Source: Autumnicola sp041679265
GTDB taxonomy: Bacteria; Bacteroidota; Bacteroidia; Flavobacteriales; Flavobacteriaceae
Direction of reading: 5' to 3'
DNA length: 64,000 nt
NCBI RefSeq assembly: GCF_041679265.1
Contig: NZ_JBGFSM010000001.1
Span: 1-64,000 of the forward strand
This document shows positions 51,634-59,731 of the stretch, one piece after another (the first letter of the stretch is position 1; each line of letters begins with the position of its first letter). The position numbers and the translations under genes are program-made. The notes below the pieces were generated by a model that did not search any database, was not told the DNA's origin, and worked only from the letters and a program-made list of their open reading frames with translations.

Positions 51634-52649
51634 TGAATGCTTTCCGGTTGAAGTTTGGTATATGGCCTCGGCTGGTAATTTTTGGCAATTTCAGCAATGG
51701 CTTTTATATGGGAAGGAGTGGTGCCGCAGCAACCACCAATAATATTTACCAGGCCTTTTTCCAGGTATTCTTTTATTTGTGAGGCCATTTCCTCGTCATC
51801 CTGGTCATATTCCCCAAAAGCATTGGGAAGACCGGCGTTGGGATATGCCGATACTCCGGAACTTGCGTAGCGGTTGAGCACTTCCAGGTGAGGCGTTAAT
51901 TGTTTTGCCCCCAAAGCACAATTAAAGCCAATACTTAAAAGCGGAATATGAGACACTGAAATTAAGAAAGCTTCTGCGGTTTGCCCGGAAAGGGTTCTGC
52001 CAGAAGCATCGGTAATGGTTCCGCTTATCATCACCGGGATTTCAACGTTCATTTCTTCTTTCAATTCCTCAATGGCGAAAAGAGCTGCCTTGGCATTCAG
52101 CGTATCAAAAACGGTTTCCACTAAAAGCACATCTACGCCTCCTTCAACAAGCGCTTTTGCCTGTTGCTTGTAAGCATTTCGAAGTTCTTCAAAAGATATG
52201 GCACGAAATCCGGGATCGTTTACATCTGGAGACATGCTCGCGGTTTTATTTGTAGGGCCCATGGCACCGGCAACGAACCGTGGTTTTTCAGGATTTTGAG
52301 CAGTTACTTCTTCAGCTACTTTTTTAGCGATTTTAGCCGACTCGTAATTCAGTTCATAAACGAGCTCTTCCATTTTATAATCGGCCATGGCAATAGTGGT
52401 TCCGGAGAAGGTATTGGTTTCTACAATATCAGCCCCGGCATCATAATATTTCCGATGAATGGCAGCAATGGCTTCGGGCTGAGTGATGGACAGCAGGTCG
52501 TTATTTCCTTTTACCGAAACCGGCCAGTCGGCAAAACGTTTTCCGCGGAAATCTTCTTCAGAGAATTTATATTCCTGAAGCATCGTACCCATCGCACCAT
52601 CGAGTATTAATATTTTTTGAGAAAGCAATTCTTCTATTTTTGACATCAT
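51630..52649 (-). CDS. Methionine synthase homocysteine-binding part
   Basis: A 339-aa homocysteine S-methyltransferase-domain protein, equivalent to the first domain of MetH. Motifs are ILDGAMGTMLQ at the start and the zinc ligands in IGFNCALGAKQL and NIIGGCCGTTPSHI. It overlaps the large metH gene by four bases (ATGA), so the two chains are made together and should form the complete enzyme. Splitting MetH here is usual in Flavobacteriia. A SAM-I riboswitch lies in its leader, so transcription or translation should fall when SAM is plentiful. Confidence 0.93.
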   Translation of the reverse strand: MMSKIEELLSQKILILDGAMGTMLQEYKFSEEDFRGKRFADWPVSVKGNNDLLSITQPEAIAAIHRKYYDAGADIVETNTFSGTTIAMADYKMEELVYELNYESAKIAKKVAEEVTAQNPEKPRFVAGAMGPTNKTASMSPDVNDPGFRAISFEELRNAYKQQAKALVEGGVDVLLVETVFDTLNAKAALFAIEELKEEMNVEIPVMISGTITDASGRTLSGQTAEAFLISVSHIPLLSIGFNCALGAKQLTPHLEVLNRYASSGVSAYPNAGLPNAFGEYDQDDEEMASQIKEYLEKGLVNIIGGCCGTTPSHIKAIAEIAKNYQPRPYTKLQPESIQ

Positions 52650-52695
52650 ATTTATTCTGAATCATTATCAAAAAAGAAGATAGGAAGTATTCTTT

Positions 52696-52802
52696 GTTAT
52701 CTATCTCCCGAAGAAACCAGGAGTAGAAAGTAGCACCTTCTCCCATTACAGGAGGGTTGCCAAGGCATCAGCGGGTCTATTCCCTCAACCTTTCTTGATA
52801 AC
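52696..52802 (-). promoter_or_regulatory. SAM-I (S-box) riboswitch of the metH operon
   Basis: Minus-strand sequence begins GTTATCAAGAAAGGTTGAGG and contains GACCCGCTGATGCC, GGCAACC and AAGGTGCTA; P1 closes as GTTATC/GATAAC (52797-52802 with 52696-52701). These are the conserved S-box blocks in the right order. It lies 47 bases before the metH start. Downstream, GGGAGATAG (in the aptamer's 3' part) can pair with CTATCTTCT followed by TTTTT, a possible expression platform, though its logic is unclear. Confidence 0.95.
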
Positions 52803-52955
52803 GATGTTATTTAATGAACTTATTGCAGCAAATATAGGGCTAAGCCCTGAAATTGCAAGGAATTTAAGTGAAAATTTAAGGGAATGAAGAAAAGAGTTAG
52901 TGAGGAAATAAAACCCTCTCTTTCCTTTTTTAACTCTTTTACTCTTTTAACTTTA

Positions 52956-53378
52956 TTACGATATTATTTTTCCATTCAAATTTACTTCATAAGTAATTTC
53001 AGCTGCTTTTTCCAGCATTTTTGCCACGGAACAATACTTTTCCATAGACAATGCCACGGCACGTAGGGCTTTTGCATCGGGCACTTCTCCCTTTAGTATG
53101 AAATTCAAATGGATTTTTTTAAAGACATTTGGAATAGCGCCTTCTTCCCTAAAACCTTCCACCTCCACCTGAAGGTCGTCCAGTTCGAGGTGCTGCTTTT
53201 TCAAAATCATGACCACATCTATACTGCTGCAGCCGGCAATTCCCCTCAATATCAAATCCATTGGGCTTGAACCCTGCGGATTTTCTTCAGATTTATTGTC
53301 TAAATGTACAACATCGCCGCGCTCATTTTTGGTTTCAAAATGATAGGCGTTGTTTAACCTGCTAAGGAATACTTTCAT
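52956..53378 (-). CDS. OsmC-family peroxiredoxin-like protein
   Basis: A 140-aa protein of the OsmC/Ohr superfamily. GIAGCSSIDVVMILKKQ holds the first Cys near residue 51. The second conserved Cys is in MEKYCSVAKMLEK near 115. SSPMDLILRG and ISMEKYCSVA are typical of the YhfA-like OsmC branch. It may reduce organic peroxides or bind small thiols. It lies upstream of the metH riboswitch on the same strand, but with about 150 bp between it is probably independent. Confidence 0.88.
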   Translation of the reverse strand: MKVFLSRLNNAYHFETKNERGDVVHLDNKSEENPQGSSPMDLILRGIAGCSSIDVVMILKKQHLELDDLQVEVEGFREEGAIPNVFKKIHLNFILKGEVPDAKALRAVALSMEKYCSVAKMLEKAAEITYEVNLNGKIIS

Positions 53379-53478
53379 TGGTTTGAAATTTTATGCAAAG
53401 GTAGAAAAATCAGCCTCAACTAAAATTATCCTACAAAAAAGAAGGAGATTTTACCCTTCCGTCACTTCTTAGAAGTGC

Positions 53479-53506
53479 CACCTTCCCTTAAAAAAGGAAG
53501 GAGCAA
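53479..53506. repeat. REP-like palindrome (AT-richer variant)
   Basis: CCACCTTCCCTTAAAAAAGG followed by AAGGAGC. It lies between the OsmC gene and the reductase gene, 22 bases from a second copy (53528-53571). Confidence 0.65.
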
Positions 53507-53527
53507 ATATCACAGCGATTTATTCAG

Positions 53528-53571
53528 CTCCCCTCCTTTAAAGGAAGGGAAGGCCGAAAGCCCGGGTGGTT
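53528..53571. repeat. REP-like palindrome at the reductase gene 3' end
   Basis: CTCCCCTCCTTTAAAGGAAG is followed by GGAAGGCCGAAAGCCCGGG. The end of the repeat (GGTTA) forms the TAA of the 53570-54631 gene, whose last residues are SIG. Confidence 0.65.
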
Positions 53572-54631
53572 ACCCAATACTCTGTACCACTTCTTTTTTA
53601 GCCTCTTTTTTGCTGCCGTCAAATCCTTCCACCCCGCCCACGGTGGTATACTTAAGAACATATTTTTTATCTGGATAGATTCGCTGGTATGCGCTCTGGC
53701 ACATGATAGCGGCCTCATGAAAACCTGATAAGATCAGCTTTAGTTTCCCTTTATAGGTATTCACATCTCCAATGGCATAAACACCTGGAATGTTAGTTTG
53801 ATAATCATAAGAATTATCGACCTTTATGGCATTCTTTTCAATTTCCAGCCCCCAGCTTCCAATAGGCCCGAGTTTTGGCGAAAGTCCAAAAAGCGGAATA
53901 AAATCATCTACTTCCCTTAATTCTTCACCACGGGCTTCATCTTTATGGCGGATCACCACCTGTTCCAGTTTATCCTCGCCGCGAAGACCAACAACTTCAG
54001 CATTGGTGATCATTTCTATTTTACCGAGTTTTGCCAGTTCAGAAACCCTTTCCACAGAATCCAGCGCTCCCCGAAATTCCTGCCTTCTGTGAACAAGGGC
54101 CACTTCCGCGGCAACATCTGCCAAATAAATTGCCCAGTCTAAAGCGGAATCCCCACCTCCGGCAATCACCACTCGTTTGTGACGAAACACTTCCGGGTCT
54201 TTAATAAAGTAAGACACCCCTTTGTCTTCAAAATCTGCTATATTCTTGATAGGCGGTTTTCTTGGCTCAAAAGAGCCTAAACCTCCGGCAATGGCCACCA
54301 CAGGCGCATGGTGCTGAGTTCCCTTGTTGGTAGTCACAATAAAGGTTCCATCCTCCTGCTTTTCCAGGGTCTCGGCACGTTCTCCTAAAGTAAATCCGGG
54401 TTCAAAAGGCTTTATTTGTTCCATCAAATTTCCTACAAGATCGCCCGCAAGAATTTCCGGAAAGGCCGGAATATCATAAATGGGTTTTTTAGGATATATC
54501 TCTGAACACTGCCCGCCGGGTTGTGGCAAAGCATCTATTAAATGTGTTTTAAGTTTTAATAATCCCGCTTCAAAAACGGTAAATAATCCGGTTGGTCCTG
54601 CTCCTATAATCAGGATATCTGTTTTAATCAT
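53570..54631 (-). CDS. Thioredoxin-reductase-like ferredoxin-NADP reductase
   Basis: A 353-aa FAD/NAD(P) oxidoreductase. The FAD motif is ILIIGAGPTGLFTVFEAG and the NADP motif is VVIAGGGDSALDWAIYLAD. GVYAIGDVNTYKGKLKLILSGFHEAAIM is the C-terminal FAD contact. There is no CxxC, so it is the YumC-type ferredoxin-NADP reductase and not a thioredoxin reductase. It overlaps the sirohaem-dehydrogenase gene by eight bases and probably feeds electrons to ferredoxin for the sulfite reductase of the same operon. The stop codon lies at the edge of a REP-like repeat. Confidence 0.88.
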   Translation of the reverse strand: MIKTDILIIGAGPTGLFTVFEAGLLKLKTHLIDALPQPGGQCSEIYPKKPIYDIPAFPEILAGDLVGNLMEQIKPFEPGFTLGERAETLEKQEDGTFIVTTNKGTQHHAPVVAIAGGLGSFEPRKPPIKNIADFEDKGVSYFIKDPEVFRHKRVVIAGGGDSALDWAIYLADVAAEVALVHRRQEFRGALDSVERVSELAKLGKIEMITNAEVVGLRGEDKLEQVVIRHKDEARGEELREVDDFIPLFGLSPKLGPIGSWGLEIEKNAIKVDNSYDYQTNIPGVYAIGDVNTYKGKLKLILSGFHEAAIMCQSAYQRIYPDKKYVLKYTTVGGVEGFDGSKKEAKKEVVQSIG

Positions 54632-55217
54632 TTTTCTCTTTCTTTACAGTTAAGGATTCGGTTATAGTATTCATTTGTTCCACTTTGGCTTCAAAATCGC
54701 CTTTAATAGACTTTCTATATTCATTTAAATTTTCTACCATCCTGCTTACATCTTCAGGAATTACTTCCTCAAAAAACTGGCGCAGCCTTTTGGCCGTGGT
54801 AGGCGATTTGCCGTTGGTGGAAATAGCAATTTTCACATGGCCTTTATTCACAATGCCCCCCATATAAAAATCGCAAAGCTCCGGAGTATCGGCGATATTG
54901 GCTAAAAGAAACCTTTTCTTCGCATCCCTGTGGACGCGTTTATTTAATTTTGAATCGTTGGTGGCGGCGATTACGAAATGTTTTTTCTTTAGATATTTCC
55001 TTTTATACCTGCTTTTAGTCAATTTTGCGCTGTGTTTTTTGGCCAGTTCTTCCGTTTCCGGAAGAAACCATTTAGCAACAACTTCCACATTGGCATGGGG
55101 GCTGGATTTGAACAGAAAATGCAGTTTTTCATGACCCACATTTCCGCCGCCAACCACCAGAATGTTTAGTTTGTTGACCTTTAGAAAAACCGGATATAAT
55201 TCGTTTCTTTCTTCCAT
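54624..55217 (-). CDS. Precorrin-2 dehydrogenase/sirohydrochlorin ferrochelatase
   Basis: A 197-aa protein of the Met8/CysG N-terminal type. The NAD-binding motif LNILVVGGGNVGHEKLHFL is at residues 14-32, VIAATNDSKLN near 90, and ISTNGKSPTTAKRLRQFFEE near 135. It oxidises precorrin-2 and inserts iron to make sirohaem for the sulfite reductase. It lies between cobA and the reductase gene in the operon; a REP-like repeat occupies most of the gap to cobA. Confidence 0.9.
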   Translation of the reverse strand: MEERNELYPVFLKVNKLNILVVGGGNVGHEKLHFLFKSSPHANVEVVAKWFLPETEELAKKHSAKLTKSRYKRKYLKKKHFVIAATNDSKLNKRVHRDAKKRFLLANIADTPELCDFYMGGIVNKGHVKIAISTNGKSPTTAKRLRQFFEEVIPEDVSRMVENLNEYRKSIKGDFEAKVEQMNTITESLTVKKEKND

Positions 55218-55220
55218 TTT

Positions 55221-55248
55221 TAGCCCCCCTAGCCCCCAATGGGGGTAT
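55221..55248. repeat. REP-like palindrome at the cobA 3' end
   Basis: TAGCCCCCCTAGCCCCCAAT followed by GGGGGT. The cobA stop (TAG, 55229-55231) and its last residues (TPIGG) lie in the repeat. It is the best match in the window to the repeat flanking the DUF559 unit. Confidence 0.75.
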
Positions 55249-56014
55249 TTATATATTGTTTTTCTTTAATTGCATTTTCAAGAACCGCCGGCAGTTCTCG
55301 TCTTTCTTTTACCACTTCCCCAATCACGATAATCGCCGGAGCGCCCAGTTGTTTTTCTGAAACGATCTTTTCAATAGTATTGATGGTTCCGAACCCCGAT
55401 TTTTCATTAACTGTGGTTCCATTTTGAATCACTCCAACAGGAATATCTTCTTTTCCGAAGCCTTTAAAAACCTCAACGATTTCCTTCAGTTTTCCCATTC
55501 CCATCAAAATCACCACCGTTGCAGTAGATTGCGCGGCAAGGCGTACATCATCAGACAATTTTCGCTGAGTTGTAGTTCCGGTGATTACCCAGAAGCTCTC
55601 AGAAGTTCCTCTTTGCGTTAAAGGAATCCCCACATTCGCCGGCACAGCGATGGAAGAAGTAATTCCTGAAACTACTGCAGTTTCAAGTCCGTTTTTCCTG
55701 GCATAGTTAATCTCTTCAGATCCTCTTCCGAAAACAAAAGGATCTCCGCCTTTCAGCCGGACCACGTGTCCACGTTGCAGCGCATATTTTACGATCAATT
55801 CATTGATCTCCTCCTGGGAATATCGATGTTTATCTTTTCTTTTTCCGACGAAAATATGTTCCGCCTGTGGTGCATATTCCAGTAAATCCCGATTTATAAG
55901 GGCATCATACAATACCACACTCGCAGACTTCAAGGTATTCAAAGCCTTTACGGTAATCAATTCCGGATCTCCCGGTCCTGCTCCAACTACGGTTAATTTT
56001 GGTGAATTATACAT
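55229..56014 (-). CDS. cobA: Uroporphyrinogen-III C-methyltransferase
   Basis: About 261 aa from ATG 56014 (MYNSPKLTVVGAGPGDPELIT). The SAM-binding and substrate motifs are VGAGPGDPELITVKAL, VRLKGGDPFVFGRGSEE, VVSGITSSIAVPANVGIPLTQRG and VVILMGMGKL. It makes precorrin-2 for sirohaem. The start overlaps the end of the sulfite reductase gene by eight bases. The C-terminal TPIGG tail and TAG are supplied by a REP-like repeat, so the native C-terminus was probably slightly different. Confidence 0.93.
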   Translation of the reverse strand: MYNSPKLTVVGAGPGDPELITVKALNTLKSASVVLYDALINRDLLEYAPQAEHIFVGKRKDKHRYSQEEINELIVKYALQRGHVVRLKGGDPFVFGRGSEEINYARKNGLETAVVSGITSSIAVPANVGIPLTQRGTSESFWVITGTTTQRKLSDDVRLAAQSTATVVILMGMGKLKEIVEVFKGFGKEDIPVGVIQNGTTVNEKSGFGTINTIEKIVSEKQLGAPAIIVIGEVVKERRELPAVLENAIKEKQYINTPIGG

Positions 56015-58100
56015 TTTGTACCTCCTTTGTTCTAAATGCATCCACCCTTTTCAGGAACAAATGCGCGTCCTCTAAATATTTATGTGCGAAAGCCTCTGTT
56101 GGCTCATTTTCATTCAATTGATAAGCGAATTCTTTGAAAGAAGTTGACAACTCTATTTTGTTGGTATCCACAAAAAGTTCATCAAATTGGGAGATTATGC
56201 CTGCCTGCGTATTGGTTTTTACATCTTCTGCCAGCAATAAAGCTTTGGCTGAATTTACAATAGAAGTATAAGAATGGTAAATACTATCTGCCCAGTCTTT
56301 TCGCTCCAGCGCGCTTTTCGCATTATCTATCTTTTCTTCACTTTCGAATAAAAGTGTTGCGATCAAATCTATCACCACACCGGCACATTCGCCCACGCCA
56401 ACCGCTTTTATATAAGGTTTCTCATGGCCCCAGTCCACAAAATCATTTTCGCTGAGATTAGAAGTATCGGCAAGATCTTTTAGCAGATCGTAGAAATAAG
56501 TTTTCTCCTTGCGGTCGTAATATTCCACGAATTTTTCCTCGGCTTCAGAATTCGCTTCAAAATCGTTCAACAAAACTCTTAGCGCTTCCGGCCCGCGTTT
56601 GCTGGGAACTTTTACCACTTTATCGGCAAACCTTCCCTGGCCGTTTCCTAAAGTGCCTCCGCCAAGCAATACCTGCAATGCCGGCGCAACGGTTTTTCCG
56701 ACTTTTATAGACATTCCCTGGAAGCCAATTTCAGCCATATTATGCTGGCCACAGGCATTCATACAGCCGCTAATTTTTATGGTAATATCTTTCCCGTTGA
56801 TAAATTGTGGATATTCCTCCTTCAAAACATCTTCCAGAACATCGGCGATTCCGGTACTGCTTGCAATTCCCAGATTACAGGTATCGGTTCCCGGGCAGGC
56901 CGTGATATCGATGGTTTTATTGTAACCGGTTTCAGCATAGCCCAGTTTTTTCAATTCCGAATAAAAGAAAGGCAGAAATTCTTTACGCACATGACGGATC
57001 AAAATGTCCTGTCTTAACGTCAATCTTATCTCGTTTCCGGCATATTTTTTTACCAGATCTGCCAGTTGCCTGGCGCCACCGGTATAAAAATCACCTAAGG
57101 GAACCCGGATTCCAATTGCGAATAACCCTTCCTGTTTCTGCGGAAGCACATTCGTGCTTTTCCAGGTTTCAAAATCTTTCTGATCCTGAATTTCTACGGA
57201 AGGAACCTCAACATCCTGTAAAGGCGGTGCAGCTTCAAATTTCTCAATTTCAAACTTTGGCTGCTTTTTGGAAAGCGCAGTCTTCTGTTCTTCCACAAGT
57301 TCCATAAAAGCTTCTTTTCCAATATCTTTTATCAGGAATTTCATCCTGGCTTTTAATCTTTTTGCCCGTTCCCCATGACGATCAAAAACCCGCAGCACTC
57401 CTTCTATTAGCGGAATGATCTCTTCCGCAGGAAGAAAATCGTATAATTCATCTGCATGTCGCGGCTGCGAACCGAGTCCGCCCCCCAGCATCACTTTAAA
57501 TCCGCGTTTTCCATCCTTCAGTTTTGGGATAAATCCGAGATCATGAATATAACTTAAGGCTGTATCCTCATCTGAAGAAGAGAATGCAATTTTAAATTTT
57601 CTACCCATTTCCTGGCAGATGGGATTCCGCAGAAAAAATTGAAAAGCTGCATGCGCATAAGGTGAAACATCAAATGGCTCGTTTGGATCTATCCCGGCGG
57701 TTGGGGAAGCGGTAATATTCCTCACCGTATTCCCGCAGGCTTCCCTGAGCGTCACATCATCTTTTTCCAACTGCGCCCAAAGTTCCGGCGTTCTGTCCAG
57801 GCTCACATAGTGAATTTGAATATCCTGGCGCGTGGTGATGTGCAGCCTTCCGGTAGAATATTCGTCGGAAACGCTGGCAATTCTATGCAGCTGTTCTGAA
57901 GTTACCTTACCAAACGGCAGTTTTATACGAACCATTTGCACGCCCGCCTGTCTCTGGCCGTAAACGCCACGGGCAAGACGCAGACTCCTGAATTTCTCCT
58001 CATCGGCTTTCCCTTCACGGAACAACCTGATCTTCTTTTCCAAATCTATGATGTCTTTCTCAACAACAGGATTCTCGATTTCGGTTCTAAAACTTTGCAT
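56007..58100 (-). CDS. Sulfite (or nitrite) reductase with C-terminal HEPN domain
   Basis: A 697-aa protein. Residues 1-560 are a sirohaem/[4Fe-4S] reductase with two half-repeats; cluster ligands are in TACPGTDTCNLG and KISGCMNACGQHNMAE. It is NirA-like and ferredoxin-dependent, as no flavin domain is present. Residues about 570-690 form a HEPN-type helical domain (ALERKDWADSIYHSYTSIVNSAKALLLAEDV, KYLEDAHLFLKRV). Position between cysDNH and sirohaem genes favours sulfite as substrate. A Cys/Met-codon leader and terminator precede it. Confidence 0.88.
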   Translation of the reverse strand: MQSFRTEIENPVVEKDIIDLEKKIRLFREGKADEEKFRSLRLARGVYGQRQAGVQMVRIKLPFGKVTSEQLHRIASVSDEYSTGRLHITTRQDIQIHYVSLDRTPELWAQLEKDDVTLREACGNTVRNITASPTAGIDPNEPFDVSPYAHAAFQFFLRNPICQEMGRKFKIAFSSSDEDTALSYIHDLGFIPKLKDGKRGFKVMLGGGLGSQPRHADELYDFLPAEEIIPLIEGVLRVFDRHGERAKRLKARMKFLIKDIGKEAFMELVEEQKTALSKKQPKFEIEKFEAAPPLQDVEVPSVEIQDQKDFETWKSTNVLPQKQEGLFAIGIRVPLGDFYTGGARQLADLVKKYAGNEIRLTLRQDILIRHVRKEFLPFFYSELKKLGYAETGYNKTIDITACPGTDTCNLGIASSTGIADVLEDVLKEEYPQFINGKDITIKISGCMNACGQHNMAEIGFQGMSIKVGKTVAPALQVLLGGGTLGNGQGRFADKVVKVPSKRGPEALRVLLNDFEANSEAEEKFVEYYDRKEKTYFYDLLKDLADTSNLSENDFVDWGHEKPYIKAVGVGECAGVVIDLIATLLFESEEKIDNAKSALERKDWADSIYHSYTSIVNSAKALLLAEDVKTNTQAGIISQFDELFVDTNKIELSTSFKEFAYQLNENEPTEAFAHKYLEDAHLFLKRVDAFRTKEVQNV

Positions 58101-58219
58101 GATTCTTATTTTTTAATTCTTAAACTGAAATTTTTTCCTTTAAAACCTTATGGGTTTTAGGCTTCAGATAATGTTTCTTTTGCTATGCTCTTCCTGAAAT
58201 TAAACGGATTGGCATTAAT

Positions 58220-58289
58220 AAAAAAGGCCCTTTTAATGACCACACTTAAAGAACCTTTTATTGTTTTTATTACAAAAAATTCTTTAAGT
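58220..58289 (-). promoter_or_regulatory. Attenuator (antiterminator/terminator) before sulfite reductase
   Basis: On the minus strand ACTTAAAGAA (58289-58280) can pair perfectly with TTCTTTAAGT (58253-58244). The alternative is AAAAGGTTC (58259-58251) with GGGCCTTTT (58230-58222), followed by a T-run, which is a terminator. The two structures share TTC and exclude each other. The first arm contains the stop codon of the leader ORF, so a ribosome at the stop would block the antiterminator. Confidence 0.7.
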
Positions 58290-58319
58290 AATGGTTATTA
58301 GCCACATACCCCTGCACAT
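58284..58319 (-). CDS. Leader peptide MCRGMWLITIT
   Basis: The ORF from ATG 58319 to TAA 58284 encodes MCRGMWLITIT. It has Cys at codon 2, Met at 1 and 5 and Trp at 6, four to nine codons ahead of a competing hairpin pair and upstream of the sulfite reductase gene. By analogy with known leaders, slow decoding at Cys (or Met) would permit antitermination, so the operon would answer to sulfur amino-acid supply. I infer the sensed amino acid from codon content and the target genes. The ORF is too short to support on coding statistics. Confidence 0.6.
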   Translation of the reverse strand: MCRGMWLITIT

Positions 58320-58366
58320 TATGGAACTAATTTTCATTAATGCTTTCCTTTTTTAGTATTCTAAGA

Positions 58367-59611
58367 TTACTGGATAAAACCTACTCCAGCAGTGGTATTG
58401 GTTTGAGTATCTACCAGAATAAATCTTCCATTTGCTTTATTTTCTTCAAAATTATCGGCAAAAATGGGTTTGCTTAATTTAATGGAAACCTGTCCTATTT
58501 CATTTAATTCCAGCGAAGAGGCCCGGCTTACTCCCCCAAAATTTGTAGAGACCTGCCCCTGAATTTCATCTATTTTAACCAAAATCCCATTAGTATTATG
58601 CTGAAGTACATACTTTGTACCCGGCACCAGTGCTTTCCCGTCCATCCAACATACCGTGGCATCCAGTTTTTTTACCTGCCTTGGCACCTCATGAGATCTC
58701 ACAAGGGTATTCCCGCGGGCAACATTAATATCATCCTCCAGGGTAATAGTAACCGAACTTCCCGCAGGAGCTTCTTCATATTTTTTATCAAAGAAATAAA
58801 TCTCCTTAATTCTTGAGGTGGTAAGCGATGGCAGCACGGTAATTTCTTCTCCCACTTTTAAACTATTTCCGGTTACTTTACCCGCATACCCCCTAAAATC
58901 GTGATGTTCATCGGTCTTTGGACGAATTACCGTTTGCACGGCAAACCTTGCCTGCGCTTCTTCCTGAAAATCTTCAGCTTTAATATTTTCCAGATGTTCC
59001 AGCACGGTGTCCCCCTTGTACCAGGACATTGCCGTAGACTTTTCAGCTATATTCTCTCCCCATAAGGCACTAACGGGAATAAAGGTAAGTTTCTGCTCTT
59101 TATAATCACTTTTTTCCTGAAGCTCCCTGAAATCGGCAACAATCTCATTAAAAACCTCTTCAGAATAATTCACCAGGTCCATTTTATTTACAGCCACCAC
59201 CACTTCTTTTACACGAAGCAGGTTATTGATAAAAAAGTGGCGGTAAGTTTGCTCAATTACCCCTTTTCTGGCGTCAATTAAAATAATGGAAGCCTGGGAA
59301 GTGGAAGCTCCGGTCACCATATTGCGGGTGTACTCCACATGCCCAGGAGTATCGGCAATAATGTAGCTTTTCTTTTTGGTGGAAAAATAGATATGTGCAA
59401 CATCTATGGTGATTCCCTGTTCCCGTTCTGCCACCAAACCATCTGTAGCCAATGAAAAGTCAAGATAGTCAAGACCTTTTTTGCGGCTACTCTTTTCTAT
59501 CGCTTCAATTTTATCTGAAGTAAGGGACTGGGTATCGTAAAGCAACCTTCCAATAAGGGTACTTTTACCGTCGTCTACACTTCCTGCGGTTGCTATTTTT
59601 AATACTTCCAT
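58367..59611 (-). CDS. cysN: Sulfate adenylyltransferase subunit 1 CysN
   Basis: About 414 aa from ATG 59611 (MEVLKIATAGSVDDGKSTL). It is an EF-Tu-like GTPase: G1 AGSVDDGKST, G3 DTPGHVEYTRNM, G4 VNKMDLV. Beta-barrel domains follow (from about 230). It drives APS synthesis with CysD. A longer frame starts at 59680, but its extra 23 residues (ARSISERAAGEV part) are encoded by a REP-like repeat; AGAGG precedes the 59611 ATG, so I prefer that start. There is no fused APS kinase domain. Confidence 0.92.
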   Translation of the reverse strand: MEVLKIATAGSVDDGKSTLIGRLLYDTQSLTSDKIEAIEKSSRKKGLDYLDFSLATDGLVAEREQGITIDVAHIYFSTKKKSYIIADTPGHVEYTRNMVTGASTSQASIILIDARKGVIEQTYRHFFINNLLRVKEVVVAVNKMDLVNYSEEVFNEIVADFRELQEKSDYKEQKLTFIPVSALWGENIAEKSTAMSWYKGDTVLEHLENIKAEDFQEEAQARFAVQTVIRPKTDEHHDFRGYAGKVTGNSLKVGEEITVLPSLTTSRIKEIYFFDKKYEEAPAGSSVTITLEDDINVARGNTLVRSHEVPRQVKKLDATVCWMDGKALVPGTKYVLQHNTNGILVKIDEIQGQVSTNFGGVSRASSLELNEIGQVSIKLSKPIFADNFEENKANGRFILVDTQTNTTAGVGFIQ

Positions 59612-59612
59612 A

Positions 59613-59647
59613 ACCTCTCCCGCTGCTCTCTCCGAAATAGAGCGAGC
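59613..59647. repeat. REP-like repeat at the cysN 5' end
   Basis: CCTCTCCCGCTGCTCTCTCC continues CGAAATAGAGCGAG. It has the layout of the family (C/T tract, GCTCTCT-loop-AGAGCGAG) and lies directly before the preferred cysN start. If translation starts at 59680 it adds about 12 residues. Confidence 0.55.
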
Positions 59648-59731
59648 CTTTTGGTTTTTATGATTAGTTGATAATTTCATTTTAAAATGTCTATCGTTTA
59701 TACAAGGTAGAGAAACTTCTCTTTGGGGATT

